A stretch of 34,469 nt of DNA from assembly GCF_000636015.1 (NCBI RefSeq), contig NZ_JFZJ01000023.1:1-34469 (forward strand), read 5' to 3'. This DNA is from Rhodomicrobium udaipurense JA643 (GTDB taxonomy: Bacteria > Pseudomonadota > Alphaproteobacteria > Rhizobiales > Rhodomicrobiaceae). The notes beneath the pieces were generated by a model that worked only from the letters and a program-made list of their open reading frames with translations, was not told where the DNA came from and searched no databases. Both the position numbers and the translations under genes were made by a program. This document shows positions 16,145 through 23,565 of this stretch, in pieces (position 1 is the first letter of the stretch; the number at the start of each line of letters is the position of its first letter).

Positions 16145-16166
16145 GTGGCCGGGGTTCTCCGGCCAC
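16145..16166 (+). terminator. Stem-loop after the PepSY gene
   Basis: GTGGCCGG (16145-16152) pairs perfectly with CCGGCCAC (16159-16166) around a 6-nt loop, 15 bp past the stop codon. The T tract is poor, so termination efficiency is uncertain. Confidence 0.5.
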
Positions 16167-16287
16167 TGCTTAACAACGCCGCCCCGTGAGAGCGCATCGC
16201 CAGCGGCGGCGGAGTCACGCCTGCCAAATCGCAATTTCCCCCGTGCCCGCCAACCGCCGATCCGGTAATGTTAGGAGCAGACGCAAC

Positions 16288-16298
16288 GGGGGGGGGGG
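16288..16298 (+). repeat. Run of 11 G just upstream of the hydrolase start
   Basis: Eleven consecutive G lie 7 bp before the GTG start at 16306. An ATG at 16268-16270, preceded by no obvious ribosome site, would be joined in frame to the hydrolase if the tract had 12 G. Such tracts are prone to slippage in replication and in sequencing. Confidence 0.9.
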
Positions 16299-16305
16299 CA
16301 ATCCG

Positions 16306-17240
16306 GTGAAATGGATATCGCTATGCGTGGGGGCGGCGCTGTCGCTCCTTCCGTTGGAAGCGTCAGCGTGGACCGAGCGCGACGTTTCGCTTGACGGGCT
16401 TCACGGCACCATCACGTTGCCCGAGGGCGAGCAGCGGACAACCGCCGTTCTCATCCTGCCTGGTTCCGGGCCGGTCGACCGCGACGGCAACATCCCCGGC
16501 ATGCCGAACAACAGCCTCAAACTCCTGGCGACAGGTCTGGCGGATCAGGGCATCGCATCGCTGCGCATCGACAAGCGCGGCATCGGCAAAAGCCGCTCCG
16601 CCGCCTTCCGTGAGGACGATTTACGCTTCGGCACATACGTCGAAGATGCTGTCCGCTGGATTGATTTTCTCCGCGCGCAGGATCGCGTTTCCAGGGTCGC
16701 GGTGCTCGGCCATAGCGAGGGCGTCTTGGTGGCGACGCTTGCGGCGCAGCGCGCTGATGTTACGACGCTTGTTCTGGTCGCCGGGGCGGGCGTCCATTTG
16801 CGGAATTACTCGAACGGCAGTTGGAAAGGGCGGGGGTGCCGGACGGGCTTCGCGCAACCTCGCGGACAATCGCGGCCAGCCTTCAGCGCGGCGAGCGGAT
16901 CGAGACCGTTCCGCCGGAGCTTGCGGCACTGTATCGGCCAAGCGTGCAGCCCTATCTGATCTCGCTTTTCAGCCTCGATCCGGTCGCCGAACTCGCGAAG
17001 ACGCGATGCCGCGTCCTGATCGTGCACGGAACAACGGACATCCAGATCGACACTGCCGACGCCGAGCGTCTGGCGAAGGCGCGGCCGGATGCCAAGGTCG
17101 TGTTTATCGAGGGGATGAACCACGTTCTGAAAGACGCGCCATCGGATCGCGCGGCGAACTTCAAGACCTACGCCGAGCCCGACAGGCCGCTTGCGCCGCA
17201 ACTCATCGCCGTTATCGCAGATGTCCTGAACGGGCGCTAA
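16306..17240 (+). pseudogene. Exported alpha/beta hydrolase, broken by a single-base frameshift
   Basis: Two frames together make one alpha/beta hydrolase of about 310 aa. The first half opens with a signal-like VKWISLCVGAALSLLPLEAS. It holds VLILPGSGPVDRDG (oxyanion region) and the nucleophile elbow GHSEG. It loses frame after TLVLVAGAG. The second half continues in another frame with RPFAELLERQLERAGVP, VLIVHGTTDIQID (acid residue) and GMNHVLKDAP (catalytic His), ending at 17240. One base is missing at about 16789-16791; restoring it joins the halves without other change. All catalytic parts are intact, so the break is recent or an assembly error. The start is uncertain: GTG at 16306 fits the signal peptide but has no good ribosome site. 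Confidence 0.75.
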
Positions 17241-17269
17241 GCGGCGGAAAGCTCATCGCTCGCCGCCGC
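17241..17269. terminator. Weak stem-loop between convergent genes
   Basis: GCGGCGG (17241-17247) can pair with CCGCCGC (17263-17269) around a 15-nt loop, exactly between the hydrolase stop and the L,D-transpeptidase stop. There is no T tract, so this is a weak call. Confidence 0.25.
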
Positions 17270-17288
17270 GCTCACCTGCCTGTTTTCC

Positions 17289-18998
17289 TCACCAGCGGCC
17301 GAACAGCGAGTCGAGGAAGCCGCCTCGGAAGCTCGCATTGTTCCGCCAGACGCGCGGCGGCGCATCGGCCGAGTCGTCCTCTGCGTAGCGGGAGCGGCGC
17401 TGCTCGGAAACCATCTGAAGTTCCACGGGTGCGAGGTGGTCCTTGCCTCGCGATATCTGCGACCACTTCCCTTCGAGCGCGAGCGTGATGCGCCGCTCGT
17501 GGCCGTAAACGTCGGGGAAGGTGTGCAGCTTGCCGTCATCGCCCACGAGCGCCGTAAAATAGGTCATGTGGATCGGGATGCGCCGCTCGATGTCGAACTC
17601 ATTGTCGTTTCCACCGGTGCGAACCGCATCGCGAACCTGCGCCGCTTCAAACCCCTTGTCCTCCTTCAGCAGGATTTCCGCGAGGCCGATGGGGTTCTGC
17701 ACGCGCATGCAGCCGTGGCTGTAGGTGCGCCGCGCCTTGTTGAACATCCATTTGTCGGGCGGATAGGCATCGTGCATGAAGACGGTGTGCTGGCTCGGGA
17801 AGGAGAATTTCACCTTGCCCATCACGCTCTTCGCGCCGTTGGGCTGCACCACGTTGAAGATGCGGATGTCCGTGCGATACCAGTTGATGCGCCGCCAGTC
17901 GACCGTCCGCCCGTCCTTATCGCGAAGCTCAAGCTGCCATTCCTGCATCATACCGCCGCCGCGCTGAAGGCTCGGCAGGATCTCGCGCACCTTGATGGAC
18001 TCGGGAACGATCCAGGTCGGCTTGAACGTGATCTTCTTCAGCGTGCGCGTGAAGACCGGCGTCTGCTTGTCGAGCTGCCCGGCGACGATGCGTTCCTTGC
18101 GGACCACCTCGCCATTCTTCACCACCCGCTGCGTAAACTCCGGGATGTTGTTCCAGACATAGAGGTCGCCGAGGTCGGCGGGCATCCAGCGCCACTGCTC
18201 CATGTTGGCGAGGATGCGTTTGGCTTCCGCGCTCTTCTTCTTGTCGCGCAGCGCGAGATATTTCTGACGCAGCCGCTCGAACTGGACGTGCTGCGGATGA
18301 AGGCCGCGCAGATAGGCGTCGGGCTCCTCGGTGGCGGCGACGCCGTCGAGGATCGCTTCGGGCTTGAGAAGCTGAGGCCGCCTGTCGAGATAGGAGCTGA
18401 GGTGCTCCGATGGGTTGGCGATGCGGCCACCCCGCGCGAAACGCCCGTATTTCAGCAGGGCGCGCGAGATGTCGATTTCATCGGAGGCGATGGCTTCCGG
18501 CTTCTGATCGCCGACGCGCGTGGCAGCGGTTTGCGCGCGCTCATCGAGCCCTGCGGGAACCGCGAAGTCGCGCGGGTCGAGGCCATAATCCGCGGCGCGG
18601 GCGATTTCCGCAGCGAGGCTCCCGGCTTTGGGAGTGGGCACGCCCGACGCTGCGAACCAGAGCGGGGCGTAGCGTCGAGTCTCGTAGAAGGACAACAGGG
18701 CTGCGCGCTCATTGCGCTCCTCGTCGTCGGCTCCGGCCGGAAGCGCAAGGAGCGCCTTCCGCAATGCCTCGGCCTGTGGCGTGAGCGGAGCCGGGGCGGC
18801 TGGCGCCTCCACGGCGGGGCTGCCTTCGGAGGGGGGGCTCCTCAACGTCGGGGCGTCTTCGCTGCTTGCAGCCGAACCGCCTTCCAGAGCCACCTCAACG
18901 GGGCTCGCTGGCTCGGTCTGCTGCTCCTGTGAAAACCCCGGCGACGCAAACGCCATCGCCGAGAGAACAAACAACACAAAAACGGCACGCCCCGTCAT
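17289..18998 (-). CDS. L,D-transpeptidase (YcbB/LdtD-like), exported
   Basis: This 569-aa periplasmic enzyme probably forms 3-3 cross-links in peptidoglycan or attaches proteins to it. The N-terminus is a signal peptide (MTGRAVFVLFVLSAMAFASP) followed by a Pro/Ala/Glu-rich linker. Residues of about 85-250 resemble the scaffold domain of YcbB-type enzymes (FYETRRYAPLWF, DYGLDPRDF). The YkuD catalytic domain lies at about 280-470 with the hallmark FMHDAYPP...SHGCMRVQNP; the catalytic Cys is residue 430. AAGGAG precedes the ATG. It is transcribed in the same direction as the HNH gene 253 bp upstream. The enzyme class is sure, the exact paralogue is not. Confidence 0.92.
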   Translation of the reverse strand: MTGRAVFVLFVLSAMAFASPGFSQEQQTEPASPVEVALEGGSAASSEDAPTLRSPPSEGSPAVEAPAAPAPLTPQAEALRKALLALPAGADDEERNERAALLSFYETRRYAPLWFAASGVPTPKAGSLAAEIARAADYGLDPRDFAVPAGLDERAQTAATRVGDQKPEAIASDEIDISRALLKYGRFARGGRIANPSEHLSSYLDRRPQLLKPEAILDGVAATEEPDAYLRGLHPQHVQFERLRQKYLALRDKKKSAEAKRILANMEQWRWMPADLGDLYVWNNIPEFTQRVVKNGEVVRKERIVAGQLDKQTPVFTRTLKKITFKPTWIVPESIKVREILPSLQRGGGMMQEWQLELRDKDGRTVDWRRINWYRTDIRIFNVVQPNGAKSVMGKVKFSFPSQHTVFMHDAYPPDKWMFNKARRTYSHGCMRVQNPIGLAEILLKEDKGFEAAQVRDAVRTGGNDNEFDIERRIPIHMTYFTALVGDDGKLHTFPDVYGHERRITLALEGKWSQISRGKDHLAPVELQMVSEQRRSRYAEDDSADAPPRVWRNNASFRGGFLDSLFGRW

Positions 18999-19207
18999 TC
19001 GAATGCTCCTTCAACTGAAATGTTGGAGCACGATAGAGGGCGGAACTGGCGCGAAACCTGAGTTAGCGAATCAGAAATACTTATGGCAGACGGACCGACG
19101 CGGAAGCAGGCAGCACGGAGCGCAGGGCGCGGGCTGTATTCACGCAGAATCTGCCGGTTAAGGTACAGTTTGCTGTGGATCGACGCGCCGTCGTTCGAGC
19201 GGACACG

Positions 19208-19230
19208 AAAAGGCCGCCTTTCGGCGGCCT
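19208..19230 (-). terminator. Rho-independent terminator downstream of the HNH gene
   Basis: AGGCCGCC (19211-19218) and GGCGGCCT (19223-19230) form an 8-bp stem with a 4-nt loop, followed on the minus strand by TTTT. It lies about 20 bp past the HNH endonuclease stop, separating it from the L,D-transpeptidase gene. Confidence 0.85.
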
Positions 19231-19251
19231 GGGAGGCGCTTCGCGAGGCGC

Positions 19252-19833
19252 TTACGGTTCCAGTTCGACGTCCCAATACAGGTAATCGAGCCAGCTTTGA
19301 TGCAGATAGTTCGGCGGAAAGAAGCGCCCGTTGCGATGAAGTTCGTGGACCGTAGGCCGATACGGCTTCAGCGCGGGGAACATCTTCGCCTTGGCGGGCA
19401 TCTTGCCGCCCTTTTTCAGGTTACATGGCGCGCAGGCGGCGGTGACGTTGTCCCAGCGCGTCTGGCCGCCCCGCGAACGCGGGATGACGTGGTCGAATGT
19501 GAGATCATGGGGAGAGCCGCAATATTGGCATTGAAACTTGTCGCGCAGGAAGACATTAAAGCGCGTAAATGCCGGATAGAGCGCTGGCTTCACGAATGTT
19601 TTCAGCGAAACGACGCTGGGTAGCCTGATTTCCGCATTCGGGCTGCGGACGACCTTGTCGTAGAAGGAAACGATGTTGACGCGATCGAGGAAAACGGCCT
19701 TGATCGTCTCTTGCCAATTCCAGAGGGACAGAGGATAGTAGCTCAGCGGTTGGAAATCCGCGTTGAGCACGAGAGCCGGAAAGCTGTCCGGCGGTGACCT
19801 TAAAGAGGTCGCTGCGAAAGCTGTCACGTTCAC
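19252..19833 (-). CDS. HNH endonuclease
   Basis: This 193-aa protein has a conserved N-terminal half (ALVLNADFQPLSYYPLSLWNW, VNIVSFYDKVVRSPN) and a zinc-ribbon HNH domain. The metal-binding cysteines are at C102/C105 and C134/C137, with DH at 114-115 and N129 in RWDNV. The domain arrangement is that of the widespread chromosomal HNH protein of alphaproteobacteria. That group is not tied to an intron or a restriction system, and its biological role is poorly defined. Start is GTG at 19831-19833 with GAGG four bases upstream; a second GTG two codons on is possible. On the minus strand a TTGACA lies at 19916-19921, but its -10 match is poor. Confidence 0.92.
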   Translation of the reverse strand: MNVTAFAATSLRSPPDSFPALVLNADFQPLSYYPLSLWNWQETIKAVFLDRVNIVSFYDKVVRSPNAEIRLPSVVSLKTFVKPALYPAFTRFNVFLRDKFQCQYCGSPHDLTFDHVIPRSRGGQTRWDNVTAACAPCNLKKGGKMPAKAKMFPALKPYRPTVHELHRNGRFFPPNYLHQSWLDYLYWDVELEP

Positions 19834-19932
19834 CTTACCTCAACGATTGCCGTTAAGTCGGGGGCCACGCTCGCACGACGTCGCTCAATACACTTACGCG
19901 GATACTACATGCGCGTGTCAATTCTGTGAAGG

Positions 19933-19944
19933 GTGCACGTGCAC
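19933..19944. promoter_or_regulatory. Perfect 12-bp palindrome between divergent genes
   Basis: GTGCACGTGCAC is fully self-complementary. It sits 13 bp before the likely start of the DUF2293 gene and about 100 bp upstream of the HNH gene, in the divergent promoter region. It could be an operator; no partner regulator is apparent. Confidence 0.35.
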
Positions 19945-19957
19945 TTTCGGGCGTTTC

Positions 19958-20209
19958 ATGCGAAAAGGGCCGAAACGTTCGCCACCGGACGAGGCTCGCA
20001 TGCCGTCGCGAAGAGAGACCGAAGACGCGCTGAGGCGGCTCGCTCCAAAAATTTCTTCCTTTGAATTCAACACAATAATCGATCATGCGATGGACAGCAC
20101 GGGGCTTTCCAAGGCGTCGCCGGAAACGGCCGCCTGGCTGTCGATGGTCGCTTTCGTGCGCCATAATCTCACGGATTATGATGCGCTGCTGCATGATGGG
20201 TATGACTAG
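19958..20209 (+). CDS. DUF2293 protein, shortened by an in-frame TAG
   Basis: The 83 codons to the TAG at 20207-20209 match the DUF2293 pattern: SSFEFNTIIDHAMDSTGL, SPETAAWLSMVAFVRHNLTD and YDALLHDGYD. Members normally go on with a segment ending ..ARHFV...WGVRRKL. That segment is present here in the same frame directly after the TAG. The gene is therefore a nonsense-interrupted copy, a sequencing error or a readthrough gene. The start is uncertain: ATG at 19958 or 20000, neither with a strong ribosome site; the sequence from 19958 (MRKGPKRSPPDEARM) is basic. Function of the family is unknown. Confidence 0.65.
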   Translation: MRKGPKRSPPDEARMPSRRETEDALRRLAPKISSFEFNTIIDHAMDSTGLSKASPETAAWLSMVAFVRHNLTDYDALLHDGYD

Positions 20210-20296
20210 GCGGCAGCTAGGCATTTTGTCGCAGTCGAGATTGAAGACGTGCTTGCGGGTTGGGGCGTGCGGCGAAAACTGTCGGCGGGCGAGTGA
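20207..20296 (+). other. In-frame continuation of DUF2293 after the TAG
   Basis: After TAG (20207-20209), 28 codons continue in the same frame to TGA at 20294-20296. They encode AAARHFVAVEIEDVLAGWGV followed by RRKLSAGE. This is the expected conserved C-terminal end of DUF2293, undamaged apart from the stop. A single C-to-T change (CAG to TAG) would explain the interruption. Confidence 0.75.
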
Positions 20297-20792
20297 CTGG
20301 CCAGGCTCGGCGCGTTGGCGCGCGCCTACCGAAAGTTGGGTCGCGGACTCTCACCATCCGGTTCGTCAGGACGGGATCTGCGCTTGCAAACTCGGGTACG
20401 AAGACAATGGTGCCGATGGCGCGGTTGTTGGTGGTTCCGGCATTCAAGAACGGCTTACTCGACGCTCCCGTTAAATGAGGATGCCGGCATGTCCTCTCGT
20501 TCGGATCGTAGGCCGCCACGGCGCGGTGAATGCTATTGTGGCTGAGACAAGTTGGTGCCGCTGGAAGATAAGGAGTCTGACTGATCGCGGCGCTCACTTG
20601 AATGTCTGTATTCCGGATGTTCAAGATGACCGGATACATGCTCTGTGCCCGCTGACTCAGCCGAACCGGTATCAAACATTTTAATGAATTGAGAAGGGAG
20701 CGCGGCGTTAAGCCATGCGGCGCAATTTCCCTCGACATCTCAAGGTAGGGCGACTATTCGTGACGCCCTCACAGCATAAGCAGGCTTGATCG
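20297..20792. other. About 500 bp without a convincing gene
   Basis: Short ORFs on both strands lack ribosome sites and family-like sequence. The longest, 173 codons on the minus strand, is Arg/Pro-rich and runs back over the end of the DUF2293 gene. I see no tRNA. A hairpin with 6-bp arms (20747-20752 with 20764-20769) lies about 24 bp before bciB. The bciB promoter should be in this stretch; I find no clear boxes. Confidence 0.5.
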
Positions 20793-22046
20793 ATGATAGA
20801 GGCCGAAACGCCAACCGTCTGGTCGCCCCAAGTGGCCGAAGCGTTGCCGCGCGATCTCTGCACCGATTGCGGCGTTTCGCGCGCATCCGATCCGCGTCGC
20901 TGCGGGCGCGCCTGCCAATTCATCAAGCCGGATTATCCGAAAATGGAAGCGCGCGTGCATGGCCGCACCCGCGATCCGCAGCGCGAAGACGAGCGATTTT
21001 TCGGCCCGTATAAGCGCATGGTCCGCGCGGCGATGAAGCGCCCGCGCGAAGGTGCGCAGTGGACCGGCATCACCACGCGCATCGGCGAGCGCCTGCTCGA
21101 AACCGGCGCGGTCGACGCGGTGCTGACCATGGTCGCGGATGACGTCGACCGCTGGCGGCCGAAGCCCGCGCTCATCACCCGCGCCGCAGACATGGCCAAG
21201 GCGCGCGGCATGCGCATGGGATACGCGCCGCTGCTTGCGCTGCTCGAACCGGCGCGCGAGGCGGGCCACAAACGCATCGCCGTCATCGGCGTGCCATGCC
21301 AGATCTTTGCGCTGCGGGGGATCGAACAGGAACTCGGCTTCGAGCGCGTCTATGCCATCGGCACGCCCTGCTCGGACAACACGACGACCGAGAACTTTCA
21401 CACATTCCTGAATCTGCTGTCGGACAAACCGGAAACAATTACCTATCTGGAATTCCGCGCGGATTATCATGTCGAACTGCGCTTTGAAAACGGCAAGGTG
21501 AAGGAAATTCCGTTCCTCTTGCTGCCCATCTCGAAGCTGCCCGCCGATTTCTTTCCGCTGACCTGCCGCACTTGCGTCGATTACACAAATTCGCTTTCCG
21601 ACATCACGGTCGGATACATGGCCGGGCAAGGCCAGCAATGGCTGATCGTGCGCAACGAGACGGGCGAGGAATTGCTGCGGCTTCTCGGCGACGAGGTTTC
21701 GCTCTCCGAGCCGGGCACGGCCGGGAAGCGTGACGGCCCAGTGAAGGGCTTTCTCAAGAATACCGAACTTGCGGCGGGCGGGCTGCCGATGCGCAGCATG
21801 CCGAACTGGGCGCGCCCGATTGCCGGATGGCTCATGCCCAAGGTTGGGCCGCGCGGACTCGAATTCGCCCGCGCGCGTGTCGAGATGAAAGCGGTCGAAA
21901 CCGTGCTTCATCTTCGCGCGAAACTGCCGAAACGCATTCACAACATGGTACCGGAGCATGTCTGGGCGCTCGTCGAGCGTTACGGGCTTGTTCCAAGCTT
22001 AAGCGAGAGAGTCTCGTCGAAGCGGCATTTGTCTGGCGACCTTTAA
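20793..22046 (+). CDS. bciB: Divinyl (proto)chlorophyllide a 8-vinyl reductase, BciB type
   Basis: This 417-aa protein belongs to the F420 hydrogenase/dehydrogenase beta-subunit (FrhB-like) family. In chlorophyll and bacteriochlorophyll synthesis, BciB reduces the C8 vinyl group using reduced ferredoxin, Fe-S clusters and FAD. N-terminal cysteines C23, C26, C37 and C41 (LCTDCGV, RRCGRACQF) and the later FPLTCRTCVDYTN are cluster ligands of the family. VIGVPCQIFALRGIE and IGTPCSDNTTTENF are the flavin-domain signatures. The fit to BciB rather than an archaeal FrhB is supported by length and by the photosynthesis-type regulator gene that follows. A weak ribosome site precedes the ATG. Related enzymes of hydroxymethyl-chlorophyll reduction are the alternative. 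Confidence 0.82.
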   Translation: MIEAETPTVWSPQVAEALPRDLCTDCGVSRASDPRRCGRACQFIKPDYPKMEARVHGRTRDPQREDERFFGPYKRMVRAAMKRPREGAQWTGITTRIGERLLETGAVDAVLTMVADDVDRWRPKPALITRAADMAKARGMRMGYAPLLALLEPAREAGHKRIAVIGVPCQIFALRGIEQELGFERVYAIGTPCSDNTTTENFHTFLNLLSDKPETITYLEFRADYHVELRFENGKVKEIPFLLLPISKLPADFFPLTCRTCVDYTNSLSDITVGYMAGQGQQWLIVRNETGEELLRLLGDEVSLSEPGTAGKRDGPVKGFLKNTELAAGGLPMRSMPNWARPIAGWLMPKVGPRGLEFARARVEMKAVETVLHLRAKLPKRIHNMVPEHVWALVERYGLVPSLSERVSSKRHLSGDL

Positions 22047-22109
22047 TTTGATGGCTAGACTTATTGTCGCAAATGACGTTTCTTGCTCGAAAAGCTTTTA
22101 CGGTCGTGT

Positions 22110-22127
22110 AATCACTAAAAAGTGATT
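22110..22127 (+). terminator. AT-rich stem-loop between bciB and the aerR-like gene
   Basis: AATCACT (22110-22116) pairs with AGTGATT (22121-22127), with an A4 loop. It lies 63 bp after the bciB stop and about 40 bp before the next start. It could be a weak terminator or an operator; no U tract follows. Confidence 0.35.
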
Positions 22128-22167
22128 TCACCGTCACCAAAAACTGGCAGGTGGAGGGGAACGGGTT

Positions 22168-23052
22168 ATGAGGAACGTAGAGCGATTTTCAAGTTCTGCT
22201 TTTTTTCCGTCTGGTCATCCCTCAGGTGCCGCCCTCTCCACAAAATCTACAGCCCCCATTTCCGATGCGCAGGAACGCCAGAAACGTCTGGCATCCGTGA
22301 TCGCCCAGGAAATCATTCCCCGGCTGTTTCAGATCCACCACGACGTGCTGAAGCCCTGCGCCTGTGAGCCGTTTGTGCCCACGCGGGCCGAAATCGAGGA
22401 GCTTGCGCTTCTCGTGCTCGGGCCGGACATGCAGGCCGCACACAGCTATATCCAGCGCGTGAAGCGGCGTGGCCTCTCTCTCCATGTGCTTTTCACGGAG
22501 CTTCTCGAACCGGCCGCCCGCCATCTCGGCCGCATGTGGGACGAGGACCGCTGCGACTTCCTCGATGTGACGCTCGGTGTCGCGCGCCTTCAGGAACTGC
22601 TCGCGGTGTTCAACGACACGCATAGCGTCCCCGCCATGGGCGACATGCGCCGCATCGTCACGCTGACGGCTCCGGGTGAGCAGCATCGCTTCGGGCTCGC
22701 GGTCGTCGAGAAATTCATGCGCGCGGCGGGGTGGCATGTCCGTTCCGAGGCGGGCGCTTCGCCCGAAACCGTGATCAAGGCCGTTCATGCGGAATGGTTC
22801 GCCGTCGCGGGCGTTTCGCTCAGTTGCGACTCGCGTCTCGACGTCATCGAAGACACCATCAAGGCGATCCGCCAGCATTCCTGCAATCCTTCGATCACCA
22901 TCATGGTCGGCGGAGCCGCGTTCAAGGACTGCCCGCAACACGCAAATATCGTGGGTGCGGACGGCGTGGCCGATAGCGCGGCGACGGCCGTGCTGCTCGC
23001 GCAAAAGTTGCTGGATCAGTCGTTGATGCGGCGCGCCTGCTCGGCCGCCTGA
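22168..23052 (+). CDS. Cobalamin-binding regulator, AerR/PpaA-like
   Basis: The product is 294 aa. Residues 40-145 are a helical cap-like domain ending in the B12-binding pattern GRMWDEDRCDFLDVTLGVARLQ (123 onward). From about 160 a Rossmann-like B12-binding domain follows with TAPGEQHRFGLAVVEKFMRAAGWHV, VAGVSLSCDSRLDVI and IMVGGAAF. The classic DxHxxG base-off motif is replaced by EQHRFG, as in the AerR/PpaA group. That group modulates the photosynthesis repressor PpsR/CrtJ in response to light through adenosylcobalamin. No ppsR is in the window. GGAGG lies 10 bases before the ATG. Its neighbour bciB makes bacteriochlorophyll, which supports the assignment. Confidence 0.82.
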   Translation: MRNVERFSSSAFFPSGHPSGAALSTKSTAPISDAQERQKRLASVIAQEIIPRLFQIHHDVLKPCACEPFVPTRAEIEELALLVLGPDMQAAHSYIQRVKRRGLSLHVLFTELLEPAARHLGRMWDEDRCDFLDVTLGVARLQELLAVFNDTHSVPAMGDMRRIVTLTAPGEQHRFGLAVVEKFMRAAGWHVRSEAGASPETVIKAVHAEWFAVAGVSLSCDSRLDVIEDTIKAIRQHSCNPSITIMVGGAAFKDCPQHANIVGADGVADSAATAVLLAQKLLDQSLMRRACSAA

Positions 23053-23177
23053 CCTGCGTCGCGTCGGCCACAGGCGGGCCGGCTCTCCTCTGCGGCAGCA
23101 GCTTGTTAACCCTCCTTGTACGAAAAATTTACGGCCCCCGTGCAGTATCTAGCGACGCTCGCGCAGGGATCACCGTT

Positions 23178-23561
23178 ATGCGTTCATTTTGCCTTCTCGC
23201 CTTCGGCTGCCTCGTAGGATTGTTCGCCTACACATACGACCTGAAGATCAAGACGCGCGCGCTCGAAACCGATGCGCGCGAACTGATTACCGCGCTTCAG
23301 GACGAAAGCGACTTCCTCGCCCTCATGCGCGCCGAGGTGAGCTATCTCTCGCGCCCGGAACGGATCGAGGAGATGGCGAAGAAAACGCTTAAGCTCGAAC
23401 CGATTTCGTCGCAGCAGCTCGTGCCATGGAGCGCGGTCGGCACCGGCGCAAGCGTGCAGCCGTCCTCGTCCTTCGCGACGCCGGTTCGCAGAGACGGTAT
23501 CGCGGCGCTTATCGAGAAAAGCTCGATTCAGTCGGCGGTGACGGTGACGGGAGAGCGTTAA
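23178..23561 (+). CDS. ftsL: Cell division protein FtsL
   Basis: This is a small bitopic membrane protein of the divisome. It has one N-terminal transmembrane helix (MRSFCLLAFGCLVGLFAYTY), then a coiled-coil-like periplasmic stretch (LKIKTRALETDARELITALQ, FLALMRAEVSYLSRPERIEEMA). The IEEMAKKTLKLEP region is the typical alphaproteobacterial FtsL end, followed by a Ser-rich tail. The ATG at 23178 has AGGGA upstream; an open frame extends back to 23103 but would put 25 residues before the helix. It directly precedes ftsI by 4 bp, as expected for ftsL. Confidence 0.85.
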   Translation: MRSFCLLAFGCLVGLFAYTYDLKIKTRALETDARELITALQDESDFLALMRAEVSYLSRPERIEEMAKKTLKLEPISSQQLVPWSAVGTGASVQPSSSFATPVRRDGIAALIEKSSIQSAVTVTGER

Positions 23562-23565
23562 GCCC

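Noticed and set aside
19252..19833. HNH protein as part of a mobile intron, restriction or phage system
   Set aside because: It belongs by sequence to the conserved chromosomal HNH group, and no methyltransferase, intron features or phage genes are nearby.
20297..20480. Possible tRNA in the gap
   Set aside because: The GGTTCG-like segment has no matching T-arm, anticodon arm or acceptor stem in either strand.
20217..20738. 173-codon minus-strand ORF in the gap before bciB
   Set aside because: No ribosome site, Arg/Pro-rich composition, no family-like segment, and it runs over the conserved end of the DUF2293 gene.
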